Positions 8,101 to 18,500 of a DNA stretch of 21,889 nt are shown in pieces. The stretch spans positions 6,305-28,193 of the IMG/VR virus record IMGVR_UViG_3300030110_001470. The stretch is one strand, 5' to 3'. The position numbers were made by a program, and so were the translations under genes. A model generated the notes under the pieces. That model saw only the letters and a program-made list of their open reading frames with translations, was not told the origin of the DNA and did no database searches. Each line of letters begins with the position of its first letter. The first letter of the stretch is position 1. This DNA is from a virus.

Positions 8101-9671
8101 ATGGTGCGTTAGTATATCAAAAAATAAAAATGTCTCACGAGCATGATTTTAATGCTAACGATCAAATAGTTATACAAAATTTAGAAGAACAACCTATAGC
8201 TGTAACAACAGGTTTAACTGTTTTAGAAACAGATCCTGTAAAATCTAATTTAGATATATTTTACGAATCATCAACAAGTGGTCTTATAAAAGATTTGCAT
8301 AACGATATAGAGTTAAATAACAACGAGTTAGAAATATCTTATTATAATACTTTTATATTATCAGGTGGCGGCAATATAATACCTGTGTTACAAAATGGAA
8401 CTATTACAGATAAAGTTGGTCAATGGCACGTTGAAGAATCAAGAATAAAAGGTGAGTTTAATGGTAAGTCTGTAGATTTTGGTGTTAGAGCTCATTTAGT
8501 AGATGACGAATACGCTCAAAGAGTTAGAACAAATGCTTTAATACACTCAGGTATATTTAATTCTAAAACTAAAGTTAACGAGACAAATCAGTTTTCTATA
8601 GGTGAAAATATAACTAGAGCTGTTGACATACAAAATGGTAGTATACAAAAGTTATACGCAGAAGATACAAACTTAATTATATTTCAAGAAAATAAAGTTA
8701 GTAGAGCTTTAATAGATAAAGACGCTATATTTACACAAGAAGGTCAACCACTTACTACAGCCTCTAAAGTTGTTATAGGTCAAATAGGTGCTTTTGCAGG
8801 TAAATATGGTATAAGTAAAAATCCTGAAAGCTTTGCAGTATATGGTGCTAGAAAATATTTTTCTGATAAAAATAGAGGTGTTATATTAAGATTATCTCAA
8901 GATGGTTTAACACCTCTATCAGACTCAGGTATGCGTAGTTTTTTTAGAGATAACTTGCAAAATGCTAATAGAATATATGGTATGTATGATGAGCAAAAAA
9001 ATAAATACGTTATTTCATTGCAAAACAAACATGGTATAGCTTCTACTTATAGCCCTGAATATGGTACGTCATCTGACTCTACAACAATATCAAAAGATAC
9101 ATATTCAACTTTATCATTTGATGAATCATCAGGTGGTTGGGTTTCGTTTTACACATACAAACCTACATTTGGTTTTAGTTTAAGTAATGAGTTTTATACT
9201 TATAATTTACAAAACTTATATAAACATTATAGCGATGATGTTCAAAGAGGTATGTTTTATAAATCTGTTTATACAGATCCATCTAACGTAGAGTTTGTAT
9301 TTAACGATCAACCAACAACAGTTAAAAACTTTCATACTATAGATTATGAAGGTACTAGTGGTTGGAAAATGGCATCAGCTGAAACAGATATGCATGTGGC
9401 ATACCCTGTGTTGAGCAGTGATACTAGTGTGTCAGCATTGTCTATACCTGTAAACTTTGTAAATAAAGAAAACAAATATTACGGACATATAAGAAATAAC
9501 ACAACAACAACATCAATAAATCAAATAACAGGTATTGATTTATCAGGTATAAAAGGATATTTTAATAAAGTTAAAATGCAGTATTGGAAACCAAGTGAAG
9601 CAATAGCTTCTTCTGTTAGTAAAGGAGAACTATACGCTGTAGGTAGCGAAACTGTTTATTCATCACAATAA
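5139..9671 (+). CDS. Tail stabilization / muzzle-like protein
   Basis: This 1510-residue protein is the second largest in the window. Its N-terminus, GKMNKDLDERLVPKGEYREA (11-30), followed by a segment ending SSDVGAIENIQGN, is a clear signature of the phage 'stabilization' proteins. In crAss-like phages the equivalent protein forms the muzzle that closes the short tail. The chain is mostly beta strands with Asn/Thr-rich loops and has no signal peptide or membrane span. Residues ~823-899 look like an inserted Ig-like module, with PNIPLGTTITNVQ...TTITMSDAST-type strands. Around 1160-1260 a more conserved block contains NLIIFQENKVSRALIDKDAI and a GQIGAFAGKYGISKNPESFA run, which looks like the family core. 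It follows the adaptor gene by three bases and precedes the first ejection-type gene by two, the expected place for the last tail-tube or valve component. Confidence 0.75.
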   Translation: MPKIQNSFLKGKMNKDLDERLVPKGEYREAQNILITQSESSDVGAIENIQGNILAVPMPSITGDMETIGYCADILSKKVFWFITDFTGDSGDVRTMSRAQSTNTCQILMADLNDTSAEAKIIVQGHFLNFSKDHLITGVNLIDDLLFWTDNYNQPRKINVTKAIADNTYYTKEEQISVAKVAPFLAPILKDNEENGDNYSLQNDNTISSDYLKDRFVRFSYRYKYEDGEYTTMAPFTQIVFKPLNDGQIQNVLTTDREKTDTQDVYSKTIVDIMKNHYNRIEMRIPLPGDNYQTDPNVNWNNDLRVSKIEILIKESDQDVVKVIKEIDVNDNAAFVDLIELMDTNPNDENNVNQTSYYRHVYKFVYKSEEPYKILEDKQITRVFDQVPLRAKSQEISGNRVIYGNFTENYEIPVDDSGKTGINYVIKNIVKGSIDSLTMPQANKEIYKYNSVKQRRKYQVGVVLSDVFGRQSTVILSTGDTDTTTSPAVTTDFSSNYNSGYSWSDQNLAFGKSLSIMFTENNIVDNVYNGDITSNDYNPYGWYSYKLVVKQQEQEYYNVYTNHPADNWNNESNTHDEVLGFSWVSLYGNNINKVVRDVSEVDEIREGVAGSDVKLFPKVIKKSIPITMPDGTVTDFFSPLNNMSMQGPDQDPFDVMTVGTAREQGILTKGDRDKDRVHDFVMAKRNPLLAQVKSLGENNRVKYSLDFTVNNNNTEEKSEFQIGNGNDINPFIRVGQQITKKVLNINSKKAIALSNIGKQVIDVRVDNDEQEHFDSKTIILDGDEIDDAKGGSAMMQVGQIIEFRTGDSQGLNLSLLPFNDSADNTLTVGSAEAAFLQIAWNNSQTDDNLSGVFNISGPNIPLGTTITNVQTNSTTNITTITMSDASTAAVTSYVIVSGGAGGSNLFMDENNSDENLIKTTATVEQHGNEYVVRRPILQKVELNEDSTRTILHFDRRVFPDNIDTSENKNQCLALFDPLTIKQIETENDGALVYQKIKMSHEHDFNANDQIVIQNLEEQPIAVTTGLTVLETDPVKSNLDIFYESSTSGLIKDLHNDIELNNNELEISYYNTFILSGGGNIIPVLQNGTITDKVGQWHVEESRIKGEFNGKSVDFGVRAHLVDDEYAQRVRTNALIHSGIFNSKTKVNETNQFSIGENITRAVDIQNGSIQKLYAEDTNLIIFQENKVSRALIDKDAIFTQEGQPLTTASKVVIGQIGAFAGKYGISKNPESFAVYGARKYFSDKNRGVILRLSQDGLTPLSDSGMRSFFRDNLQNANRIYGMYDEQKNKYVISLQNKHGIASTYSPEYGTSSDSTTISKDTYSTLSFDESSGGWVSFYTYKPTFGFSLSNEFYTYNLQNLYKHYSDDVQRGMFYKSVYTDPSNVEFVFNDQPTTVKNFHTIDYEGTSGWKMASAETDMHVAYPVLSSDTSVSALSIPVNFVNKENKYYGHIRNNTTTTSINQITGIDLSGIKGYFNKVKMQYWKPSEAIASSVSKGELYAVGSETVYSSQ

Positions 9672-9673
9672 TT

Positions 9674-10666
9674 ATGAAAGAAAGATTATATTTATTTTTA
9701 GGTTTGTTCTTTGTAACAATACCAGCTTTTGCAATAGAACCAGCAACAGGAACAGCAATGCTTATTAGCGCTGGTGTTAGCGCTTTAACCAGTGTTTTTG
9801 GAGGTATTGGAGCTGGTAGAGCTAGAAGACAAGCTGAAAGAAGAGAAAGAGCAGCCGCCGCTAATCGTATGGCTTTAGAAGCTAATAGAGTAGATCCACC
9901 TGATTTTGGTGCTGATTTTGAAAATCCAGCTGCCAACCTACAAGTTGCAACACAAGCTAACGTAATGGCTGCGGAACAAGCTGATATATCACTAGCTAGT
10001 ACATTAGATACATTAAGAGCTACTGGTGCTAGTGCTGGTGGTGCTACAGCTTTAGCAAGAGCGGCATCTCAAAGTAAAAGAGGTGTTTCAGCTCAAATAG
10101 AACAACAAGAAGCTAGAAATGCTCAACTAAGAGCTCAAGGTGAGTTACAAGCTGCTAAAATAAGACAAGATGCTCAGGTGAGAACTTATCAAGCAACTCT
10201 TGCTAGAGAAAATCAAGCTTTAAATAGAGCTGCTAGTTTAGAAAGTTCTGCTAATCAACAAGCAGCTGCGTATGGTGCGCAGAGTTCACGAATGATTGGT
10301 CAAGCCGTTGGTGCTGTTGGTACATTTGCGGCATTTGGTGGTTTTGGTGAAAAAGGTCCTTTTGCTAAATCACAACAAGATCCTCTTCCTAGCGGTGCCG
10401 ATGTTGATTTAACATCAGGTGATTTTACTTCAGATTTTAACAAACAATTTGGTGATCAAGATTTATATGGAAACTATATATCTGATAAAGCTCAAGAATA
10501 TATAGATACAGCGCCTAATTATGGTAATATAGGCGGGCCTCAAACGCAAGCGTTTGCTGACATGTTAAGTAATATACCTACAAATCCTTATGCTGGAATG
10601 GGTATAACAGACGAAGTATACGATAGTTTAGCACCAATTTTAAATACACCTATTAGAATAAATTAA
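9674..10666 (+). CDS. T7 gp14-like internal virion (ejection) protein with signal-type N-terminus
   Basis: This 330-residue protein probably belongs to the gp14-like internal core proteins, which leave the virion first and form a pore in the host outer membrane. Supporting sequence: a Gly/Ala hydrophobic stretch MLISAGVSALTSVFGGIGAG (29-48), a basic RRQAERRERAAAANRMALEA helix (51-70), the ANLQVATQA segment (87-95), TLDTLRATGASAGGATALAR (110-129), and a long Gln/Ala/Arg coiled coil (~130-220). The C-terminal third is Gly/Asp-rich and probably flexible. Unusually, residues 1-20 (MKERLYLFLGLFFVTIPAFA) look like a Sec signal peptide with an AFA|I cleavage site. An alternative ATG at 9758 would remove it, but the first ATG, two bases after the previous stop, fits the packed gene spacing. 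It heads a trio with the 637- and 2932-residue genes. Confidence 0.65.
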   Translation: MKERLYLFLGLFFVTIPAFAIEPATGTAMLISAGVSALTSVFGGIGAGRARRQAERRERAAAANRMALEANRVDPPDFGADFENPAANLQVATQANVMAAEQADISLASTLDTLRATGASAGGATALARAASQSKRGVSAQIEQQEARNAQLRAQGELQAAKIRQDAQVRTYQATLARENQALNRAASLESSANQQAAAYGAQSSRMIGQAVGAVGTFAAFGGFGEKGPFAKSQQDPLPSGADVDLTSGDFTSDFNKQFGDQDLYGNYISDKAQEYIDTAPNYGNIGGPQTQAFADMLSNIPTNPYAGMGITDEVYDSLAPILNTPIRIN

Positions 10667-10669
10667 ATT

Positions 10670-12583
10670 ATGGCAACAAGAAGAAGACAAAATACAAATC
10701 CATTTATGAGTGCTAATTTAGGTAGTGGCGCTAGAACTACAACGGGTGGAACATATGAAAATCCTAGATTAGGTATACAAGATTATACAGCTTTTGGTTC
10801 TGGTGTAGCTTCTACATTTAGAATGCCAGAAAAAGAAGAAGTAGAAAAGAAAGATGATTTAACTCTTGATTTAGGTGATTTTGAAAGTGATAGAGATGAT
10901 TTTTATGTAGATTCTAACGGTGTTATGCAAGATTTAAATTCTGATGTATCTACTTTAATAAACAACACTTGGAAAGGTAGTGAACTAACATTTTTAAATA
11001 ACGCGTATCAACAAGCACTTGCTGGTAGTCAACAAGAAAGAGATATAAAATCACATTTAAATGGTTATAGTCAAGCTATTGGTCCTAAAGACTCTAATTT
11101 TATTAATTATCTAAATGCTTTAGATAGCGGTATTCATGATCATAATGTTAGTAATAGATTTTTACCTAGTCTTGATGGTGATAATTTAAATGGTACTATA
11201 GCTGATTTTATTAGAATAGGTAACGAAAACCCTAGCGCTATAAGAATAGCTAGTAAAAAAAATAAAAACGGCATAATGCAGTATGGTTATGAAGTTGATG
11301 GTTTAGGATTTGTTAATGCTAGTGCTATGACAGACAAATGGATTAATAAAAACTTTAGTGTTAAATACAGTCAATCCTCAGCGTTAAGCAAAGATTATGA
11401 AGAGTTTCAAATAAGTAAATTTAAACCTATGTTTTATGGTAGTGGTACAAATTTATTTGAAGGAACAGATCAAGAATTTAAAGTTAAAGAAGAAAATGAA
11501 ATAGTACAAGATGGTAGTATAAGCAGTTTTGAATTAACAACTGATAATGCTGCTAATGTTAGGTTTTCTTCACAAAATGATCCTTATTTTAAATCAGCTT
11601 ATTATAACTTAGACAGCGCTATAGGTGGTATAGGTAACATTACACTTACTGAAGATGGATCTGGTGGTTATACTATTAATTATCCTGAAAATTCTAAATT
11701 TAAGTTTTCTTCTGAAATAGAAAAAGCTATGGGTGATTTAGTTTTTTCCGACAATGTATCTCAACAAGATCAAGATGCTTTAAAAATAAGTATGTTAAAA
11801 GATCATTATAAAGAAAACTTTAAACTTACAAATGGTAGCAACATGTATGTAAAGGGAAAAGATGGTAGAGCTATAGCAAAAACAGCTTCTAATCTAGAAC
11901 AGTTTATGCCTGATTACATGAAAACAGAGCAAAAGACTGGCGAAGGTGGATTTAGTTTTGGATTTGGAACTGGTAGTGGTGGTAGTGCTGACTACTATGT
12001 TGCAGGTTTACAACAACTTTATGGAACAATAAATCCTGATACAGAACAAAGACAAGGAGGTATTGTAAATAAACAAGGTGGCGTGCCTTTAGAAAAAGTT
12101 GCTGATTTTGCTCAAGAATGGGGTGTTAAAACACATGGCGCTGGAACAAAAGTTATGTCGATAATGCAGATAGAAGAATACTATAGAGATTTATATAATT
12201 ATGACGACGCTAAACAAAGTAGTAGAGACAATAATAATCCTGGTAAAGATCAAATAGACGGTATGATAACTGATTTATTTAAACAAGAACCATCATATTT
12301 CTATTATGTTCCTTCAGGCGGAAAAGATCCTATACCTGCTGAGAATTTAGGTAAACTTCCAGATATGAGTAGTTTAGAATATGAGAAAATCAGAACAGGT
12401 ATGATAAATAAACCAAAAGGAGCTAATGTGGTTGAGTATTTCCCATCTGATTTTAGAACTATACCTATTAATAGTTTTATGAGAGAATATAGAAACAGCT
12501 TAAGTTCTACTGAAAAGAAATTATTTGAAAGCGCTGCTTCAAGAATGGGTATAAATATATACGGAGTACAAAAAGAAAATTAA
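10670..12583 (+). CDS. Putative internal virion (cargo) protein, gp15 position
   Basis: I do not recognise the sequence family of this 637-residue protein. The N-terminus is basic and Asn/Gly-rich (MATRRRQNTNPFMSANLG), likely disordered. An acidic segment follows, with EKEEVEKKDDLTLDLGDFES (54-73). The rest is a mix of helices and strands with many Asn, Ser and Tyr residues, a Gly-rich patch around 420-440 (GFSFGFGTGSGGSADYY), and no signal peptide, membrane span or recognisable catalytic motif. Its place between a gp14-like gene (3-base gap) and the giant gene (5-base gap) matches gp15 in the T7 gp14-gp15-gp16 order, where gp15 lines the periplasmic conduit for DNA. That parallel rests on order and relative size, not on visible homology. 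A cargo protein of the crAss type is an equivalent reading. Confidence 0.5.
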   Translation: MATRRRQNTNPFMSANLGSGARTTTGGTYENPRLGIQDYTAFGSGVASTFRMPEKEEVEKKDDLTLDLGDFESDRDDFYVDSNGVMQDLNSDVSTLINNTWKGSELTFLNNAYQQALAGSQQERDIKSHLNGYSQAIGPKDSNFINYLNALDSGIHDHNVSNRFLPSLDGDNLNGTIADFIRIGNENPSAIRIASKKNKNGIMQYGYEVDGLGFVNASAMTDKWINKNFSVKYSQSSALSKDYEEFQISKFKPMFYGSGTNLFEGTDQEFKVKEENEIVQDGSISSFELTTDNAANVRFSSQNDPYFKSAYYNLDSAIGGIGNITLTEDGSGGYTINYPENSKFKFSSEIEKAMGDLVFSDNVSQQDQDALKISMLKDHYKENFKLTNGSNMYVKGKDGRAIAKTASNLEQFMPDYMKTEQKTGEGGFSFGFGTGSGGSADYYVAGLQQLYGTINPDTEQRQGGIVNKQGGVPLEKVADFAQEWGVKTHGAGTKVMSIMQIEEYYRDLYNYDDAKQSSRDNNNPGKDQIDGMITDLFKQEPSYFYYVPSGGKDPIPAENLGKLPDMSSLEYEKIRTGMINKPKGANVVEYFPSDFRTIPINSFMREYRNSLSSTEKKLFESAASRMGINIYGVQKEN

Positions 12584-12588
12584 ATAAT

Positions 12589-15500
12589 ATGGTAATTCCT
12601 GGAATACAAGAAGAACAAGAAGTTTTCGGACCTGAACAAGCTCCAGAAAAAGATCAGTTTATATTAGAGCCAAAAAAAGAAGAGCCAGAATATGTATTTG
12701 AACCTTTAAACGATACTCAAATAAATTCTATAATTTCTTTACCAGATCAAAAAGAAGAAGTTGGTGATATATTTTCCGCTGTTAGATTTGTTGATAAATC
12801 TTATAATACTATTGTTAATAATTTAAGTAAAAATTATAATGATGATGGTTTTGTTTTTGAGTATGATCCTGGGTTTTCTCAAAATGAAAATCAATTTATT
12901 GTAAGAGCTAATAATGGAGCGGCTATAGGTGTTGGTAAAAATGAACAATCTATTAAAAGTATGCTTAATTGGATGAGTGAAAACTCTCTTAATGCTGATG
13001 AAAGAGAAATATATAGTGAAAGAAAAAAATCAATTGATAACTCTATACAAGATTTTTTTAAAAATGATATAAGATTTAAAGACGGCCAAGTTCAAACTTA
13101 TGCTAATTTTTTACCAGATTATAAAGGTGGCTCAGGTACAAAAAAAGATCAAAAAGACAGATCTGTTGGTGATTTTAATTATGATGATCAGTTAAAAAGA
13201 TTAAAAAAAGAATTAAACGTAGACGGTACTAATTTAGAATATTATTTTGATGATGAGTTTGAAAAAATAGGTAAAAGATACCATGATAATTATTTAGAAG
13301 ATTTTAATAGAAAACAAAGAATAAAAAGAGAATCAGTTAGAGAAGAAGATGATGCTATAAATATTAAAAATGATTATAAAAAAATTAATTATACTGATAA
13401 TGAAATAAAGTTATCAGAAATAAATAAACAAATAGATTCTTTAAAAAATGAAATGTCTCAACCTTCTTATGGTTTAAGAACAGGCACTATAATTGATGAT
13501 GATAAATCTAGTCAAATAGAAAAGCTGCAACAACAAAGAAATAATTTATTAAATGTAATAGGTAATTCTAAAGGTTGGCACGGTTCTTTTTTAACAGGTT
13601 TAAATTTTAATAAAGAAAACGCTTTAAAACCTGCGTTTACTTTAGATGGTGATTTTGTAGACGGTCTTGCTGTAGATGAAGACGAAGATACTATTAATAA
13701 TGATGATTTAATGACAAGCGCTAATAAATTTAGTAGCTTAGTTCCTGATGAATTAAAAGATAAATCATCAATAAAAGATTATTTAACTGACAAAACTGAT
13801 GAAATAGCATTTAATATAGCTGCTTCTAATAAAATAGGTGATGATTTTATAACATTAAAAGGACTTAGATCTGATAGTAGAGGCTATAAAAAAATAATAG
13901 AAGATTTAGAATATACAGATTTTAAAGAAGAATATAAACCTGAAGATCCTACAGAAACTAGCATTGTTACATTAAAAGTTAGATTATCTGATTTAGCAAA
14001 ACATAGAAACACTATATTTAATCCTTCAGAAAGAAACATAATAGAAGATGCTAAATATTATCTTTCATTTTTAAATCCAGCTGCTTACGGTAAAGAAGAT
14101 GAAGTGTTAAGTACCGATGATATGTCTGAAGCTCAGCTTTATACTTATGTTAGTCAGTATGCTAATTTTAGAAAACAAAACATGTCTGACTTTAAAGTAT
14201 TAATGGCTTTAACAGACTTACAATTAGATCCTAGAAGTTATAATAAAAAATTTGGATCAGAAACAATAGACGCTATAAAAGCTGGTGGTAATTACATTGC
14301 TAATACTTGGAGTATAGAAGCTGCTGAAAAAGCCGGTATGAATCTTAAATCAGATTTTAATAATAAACTACAGCTTCAATTTGATACATATGACTGGGCT
14401 AAAGGTAATGAAGGTATTATAAACAAAAATGCAATAGGTACTTTACAAAAAAGTATGCTTTACGAATACGGTTATCAAATGCCTCTTGAGTTTACAGAAG
14501 ACCTTGCTAAATTTGCTCTAGTTGGTAAAGGTATTGGTAGTGTTCAAAGAGCGTTTAATATAGGTGGTAAAAATTATACTTTATTTAAAACTGTAAGAGG
14601 AACAGGTCCTAATAATAGAGTTAGAGTTTCAGCTGCTGAAATTAAAAAATTTAAAGAAACAAATAATTTAACAAGTTTATCTGGGCCATTAGCTTTAAAA
14701 GCAGCTAATAAAGCAGGTTATACAGTTGAATTAAACAAATATACTAATCTATATAAGTACGGTTTTGGTATTATTGGTGAAGAATTTAAAATGAAAACTG
14801 TTTTTGAAGAAGATTATAAAGTTGGTGGTGGTACTGCTTTTTATGCCTTTGGAGGTGCTTTTGGTAGATTTGGAACAGGTTTAACTAAAGGATTAGGAAC
14901 TGGATCAAGAAGGTTAAACACAGTTATAGGTGTTCCATATTCTGGTTTAGCTTTTGCTACTTCTAGTGAAGCAGCTAAATTATTAGAAGGCGGATGGAAA
15001 ACTCTTAACGGTGGAGAAACATTTGCTAAACAATTAGAAAATGCTTATCCAAATTATCAAGGTGATAGAGAGTTTATAGGTAATATGATTTTTGGTAGTA
15101 TGCTTAGAATAAAAAGTATAACTGGTGAAGTAATTAAAAATCCTTATGCAAACTCTTTAACTTCAACTGCTCAACTTGATAATATAATACACAACGGACA
15201 CGCGTCTTTACGTAGAATAGAAAACGATTACAGAGATCTTGAAACATTATTACCTGAAAACATAGCGTTTAAAGATCGTAAAAAAGAATTAGAGTTAGAA
15301 CATCAAAGAACTACAGAGCTTATTAGTGATGCTAAGCAACAGCTAATATTAAGCGAAGGCGATGTATATGATACTCAAGATCCTAATAAAATAGCAAAAC
15401 ATATAACAAAAACTTATAAAGGTTATTTTGAAAGTTTAAGTAAAGAATATAAAAATGTAGAATTAGTAGTCCAACAAGGTAATAAAGGTTTTGCAGAAAA

Positions 15501-18500
15501 AGGTTTAAATCCTCTTGATCCAGCAGGTATAGTGTTTAAAAACGGTGGTGTTGTAATTGGTGTAAATACTTTGACAGCTAAAAGAGGTATGATAGAGCAT
15601 GAAATAGGTCATGAGCTATTAAAAAGAAAACTTAAAAATGATAAAACATTAGTTGGTAAATTAGTCAACGGTATTGAAGATGCTTTTAAAGGTAAAATAT
15701 TTACAGAGGGCGACAAGCAGTATACTTCTTTTAGAGAGTATATAAAAGATTTATATACTGAAGATGGTAAAGCTCCTACTAAAAAACTAACTGACATAGA
15801 GTTTATAACAAACGCTATAGAGTTTATGGCTGATCCTATTTATTATAGAAATGTTCTTAGACAAAACAATAATGGCAGTTTAACAACTTGGTCTATATTA
15901 AAAGATAAATACAGTACATTAACTGGTGCATCACCCGAACTATTTGCTGATAAAAAATCTATAATAATGGCCTTTGCTAGAACAGTACAAGAACTTAAAA
16001 AAGGAAATATTACTTCTGAGTCTATGAGGTTTTTTGAAAATTTAGCTAATAGAAAAGGTAAATTTGCAAGTAAAGAGTTTGATTGGTTAGATAAAGGCAC
16101 GCAGTTCAACGATATTAAGTTAAGAGAAACTCAAGAAACTAATGAAGCTTTTCGTAGTAAAGAAAAAGAAGTAGATGCTTTAGTTGGTGAAAAAGTTAAT
16201 GGTAAATATACTGTTACTAAAGCAGAGTGGGATAATCCAATAAGACCTGGTAGCGCTAAAGCTTTTGATGCTCTTTATACGCCAAAAGAATCTAATATAT
16301 TTAGAGGAATAATATTAAAAGGCATAGAAGGTAATAATGTTTACGGTAGATCCAAAGACGCTTTTGTAGAAAGAGTTACTTCTGAATTAGCTCGTGATAT
16401 AATGAATTTTAATCCTGAAAAAAATAATAGTTTATCTGGGTATCTTGCTAATAGAGTAATATGGGCTAAAGGTGATATTTTAAATGAGTTTGCAAAAAAA
16501 CCATTTGAAAAAAGTAGAGATGTTGAAGCTGGTGAGCTTGGTAGTGTTCGTGAAAGAGGCGCTGAAGATGTTGGTATAAAAACATTTGAAGACAATTATG
16601 TTTTTGGTGAAAATAAAAAAAATATTGATAAATCTAAAAAAGAAACTGGATTAGTTCAAACTGAAAAAGGTCTTATAGAGCCATTAGAAATAATAACACC
16701 AAAACCAACTAAAGACGTAAAAGTAGATGAAGCTAATAAAAAGCAAATTGAAAATATTGAAAATAAAATAGAAGCTGATAAACCCGCTGATTTAAGTGGT
16801 AAAAATATAGCTAACTTAGAGCCAAGTAAAGAATTAGTAGATTTAGTAAAACCTTTATTTGGTAAAAATAGAAAAGATCAAATACAAAACATGATTGACA
16901 ATGGTGAGCTTTATTATAAAGCTTATTTTCCAGAATCAGCAATGTATGGTGAAGGTGTTATACAGCCTGGAAAAAGCTCTACAATGATTTCTAAAGCTTT
17001 TCCTATGTTCTACGTACCAAAAGGTGAAAGAGCTATAAAAGCAACAGAAATAGAAACAGGTAAAGCTGGTACAAAATCAGGGTTAGAAATAAGAGATAGG
17101 ATGCCTTGGTCACAAGCAAAAACTGTATGGGAAAATATGTCTTGGTCTGATTTAAAAATAGCAGATTTAAAATCTAATGATCTTGCTTATAGAAACCAAG
17201 GAACAGCTTTAAATAGTTTTTATAAACAAGCCGCTAAAGTTATAAATAACAGAGGGGTAAGAAAATTATTAGATAATGAAAAGCTTATACAACAACTTGC
17301 TGACGGTAAAGGAGAGTATATGGCTGCTAAATTAAAAGATGGTTTAAACGATATTAGATCTCCTTTTGGAAAAACTTATGAATCTAGTCTACAAGCTATT
17401 AATTTGTATCAAAGAAACCCATCAGATTTTAGAAAAAGATTTCCTAATGAATGGAAAATAATTAATAATTTATCTAATAATTTAGGATTTGGATTAAAAA
17501 ATGTTGAAAATGCTACTGGTTTTGTTGAAGCTGTTAAACAATTTAAACTTAATAGTACTACTGCAAAAAAATTTGGTATAACAAACGAAGAGTTTCAAGC
17601 GGTTATTGGTGAGGTTTCTTTTTTACAAAGAAGATATGATGGTAAAGATTATAATTTAATAAACGTTGAAGCGGCTACAACTTATAGTAAAAACGTAACA
17701 GAATTACAAGCTTACTTATCGAACAAGTTCGGTGAAACTTTTTCAAGATCATTATTAGGTGACCACTATAGAACTAATATGGGTGGTATAACAAATGCTA
17801 AAGCAAAACAAAAGTATGGTGAGTATGCTGATGGAAGTATTGTTAAATTTGATAAAGCTCCAGAGTTTTCAAAAGTATATGATAAATCAAAACAAGTTGA
17901 TAAAGGTGGGTTTTTTAACAATATATCTGAAGTAACTTTCAAACAAATAAACTCTCTAAAAAATTCTTATGACAAAGCTAATAAACTTGTAGAGCAAGGA
18001 AAAATAAAAGAAGCTAACGAGGTTTTAGATAAAGCTTTTAGTGTTCTTGATAATAATGCTAGAAAAGAAATATATAACAGTTGGCAAAAATCTAAAGAAG
18101 CTTGGTTAAATTCATCTACAAGTAAACAGCAATGGCTTGAAAGAGCTAAGCATATATTGTTAATGGGTAGAAACAATACTAATGTTGAAGCTGGTGAAAG
18201 ACAATTAGCTGAAGTTGTGGCTGTATATAGAGGTGATGTTGTAGGTATTACCAAACTAGAGCATGCTAAGCCAATGGTAAAACAATCAGTTGACGCTGCG
18301 TTAGCAGTTATAAATGGTGAGTGGAGTACAAAAGGTGAACAAATAATGAAAGACTTTAAAGGAATAATTGGTCCTAAAAGTTTGTTTAATATTATAGATT
18401 TAGTTGGTAAAACAACTAATCCATCTGGTATGGCTAGGATGGTTTTTGATTTTGAATCATTAAAAGATTATCAAGTTGTAGGTACTGAAAAAAGTCTATA

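Noticed and set aside
9616-9936. Minus-strand open frame of 106 codons, and similar minus-strand frames at 7667-7978, 15843-16109 and 17967-18254
   Set aside because: Each is fully contained in or overlaps strongly supported + strand genes, has low-complexity Ser/Leu/Ile composition and shows no family motif.
13660-13710. Acidic DEDED run in the giant protein as an RNA polymerase metal-binding motif
   Set aside because: crAss-like virion RNA polymerases carry a DFDGD-type motif in a conserved barrel. Here the acidic run lacks the Gly and surrounding pattern, and no second barrel motif was seen.
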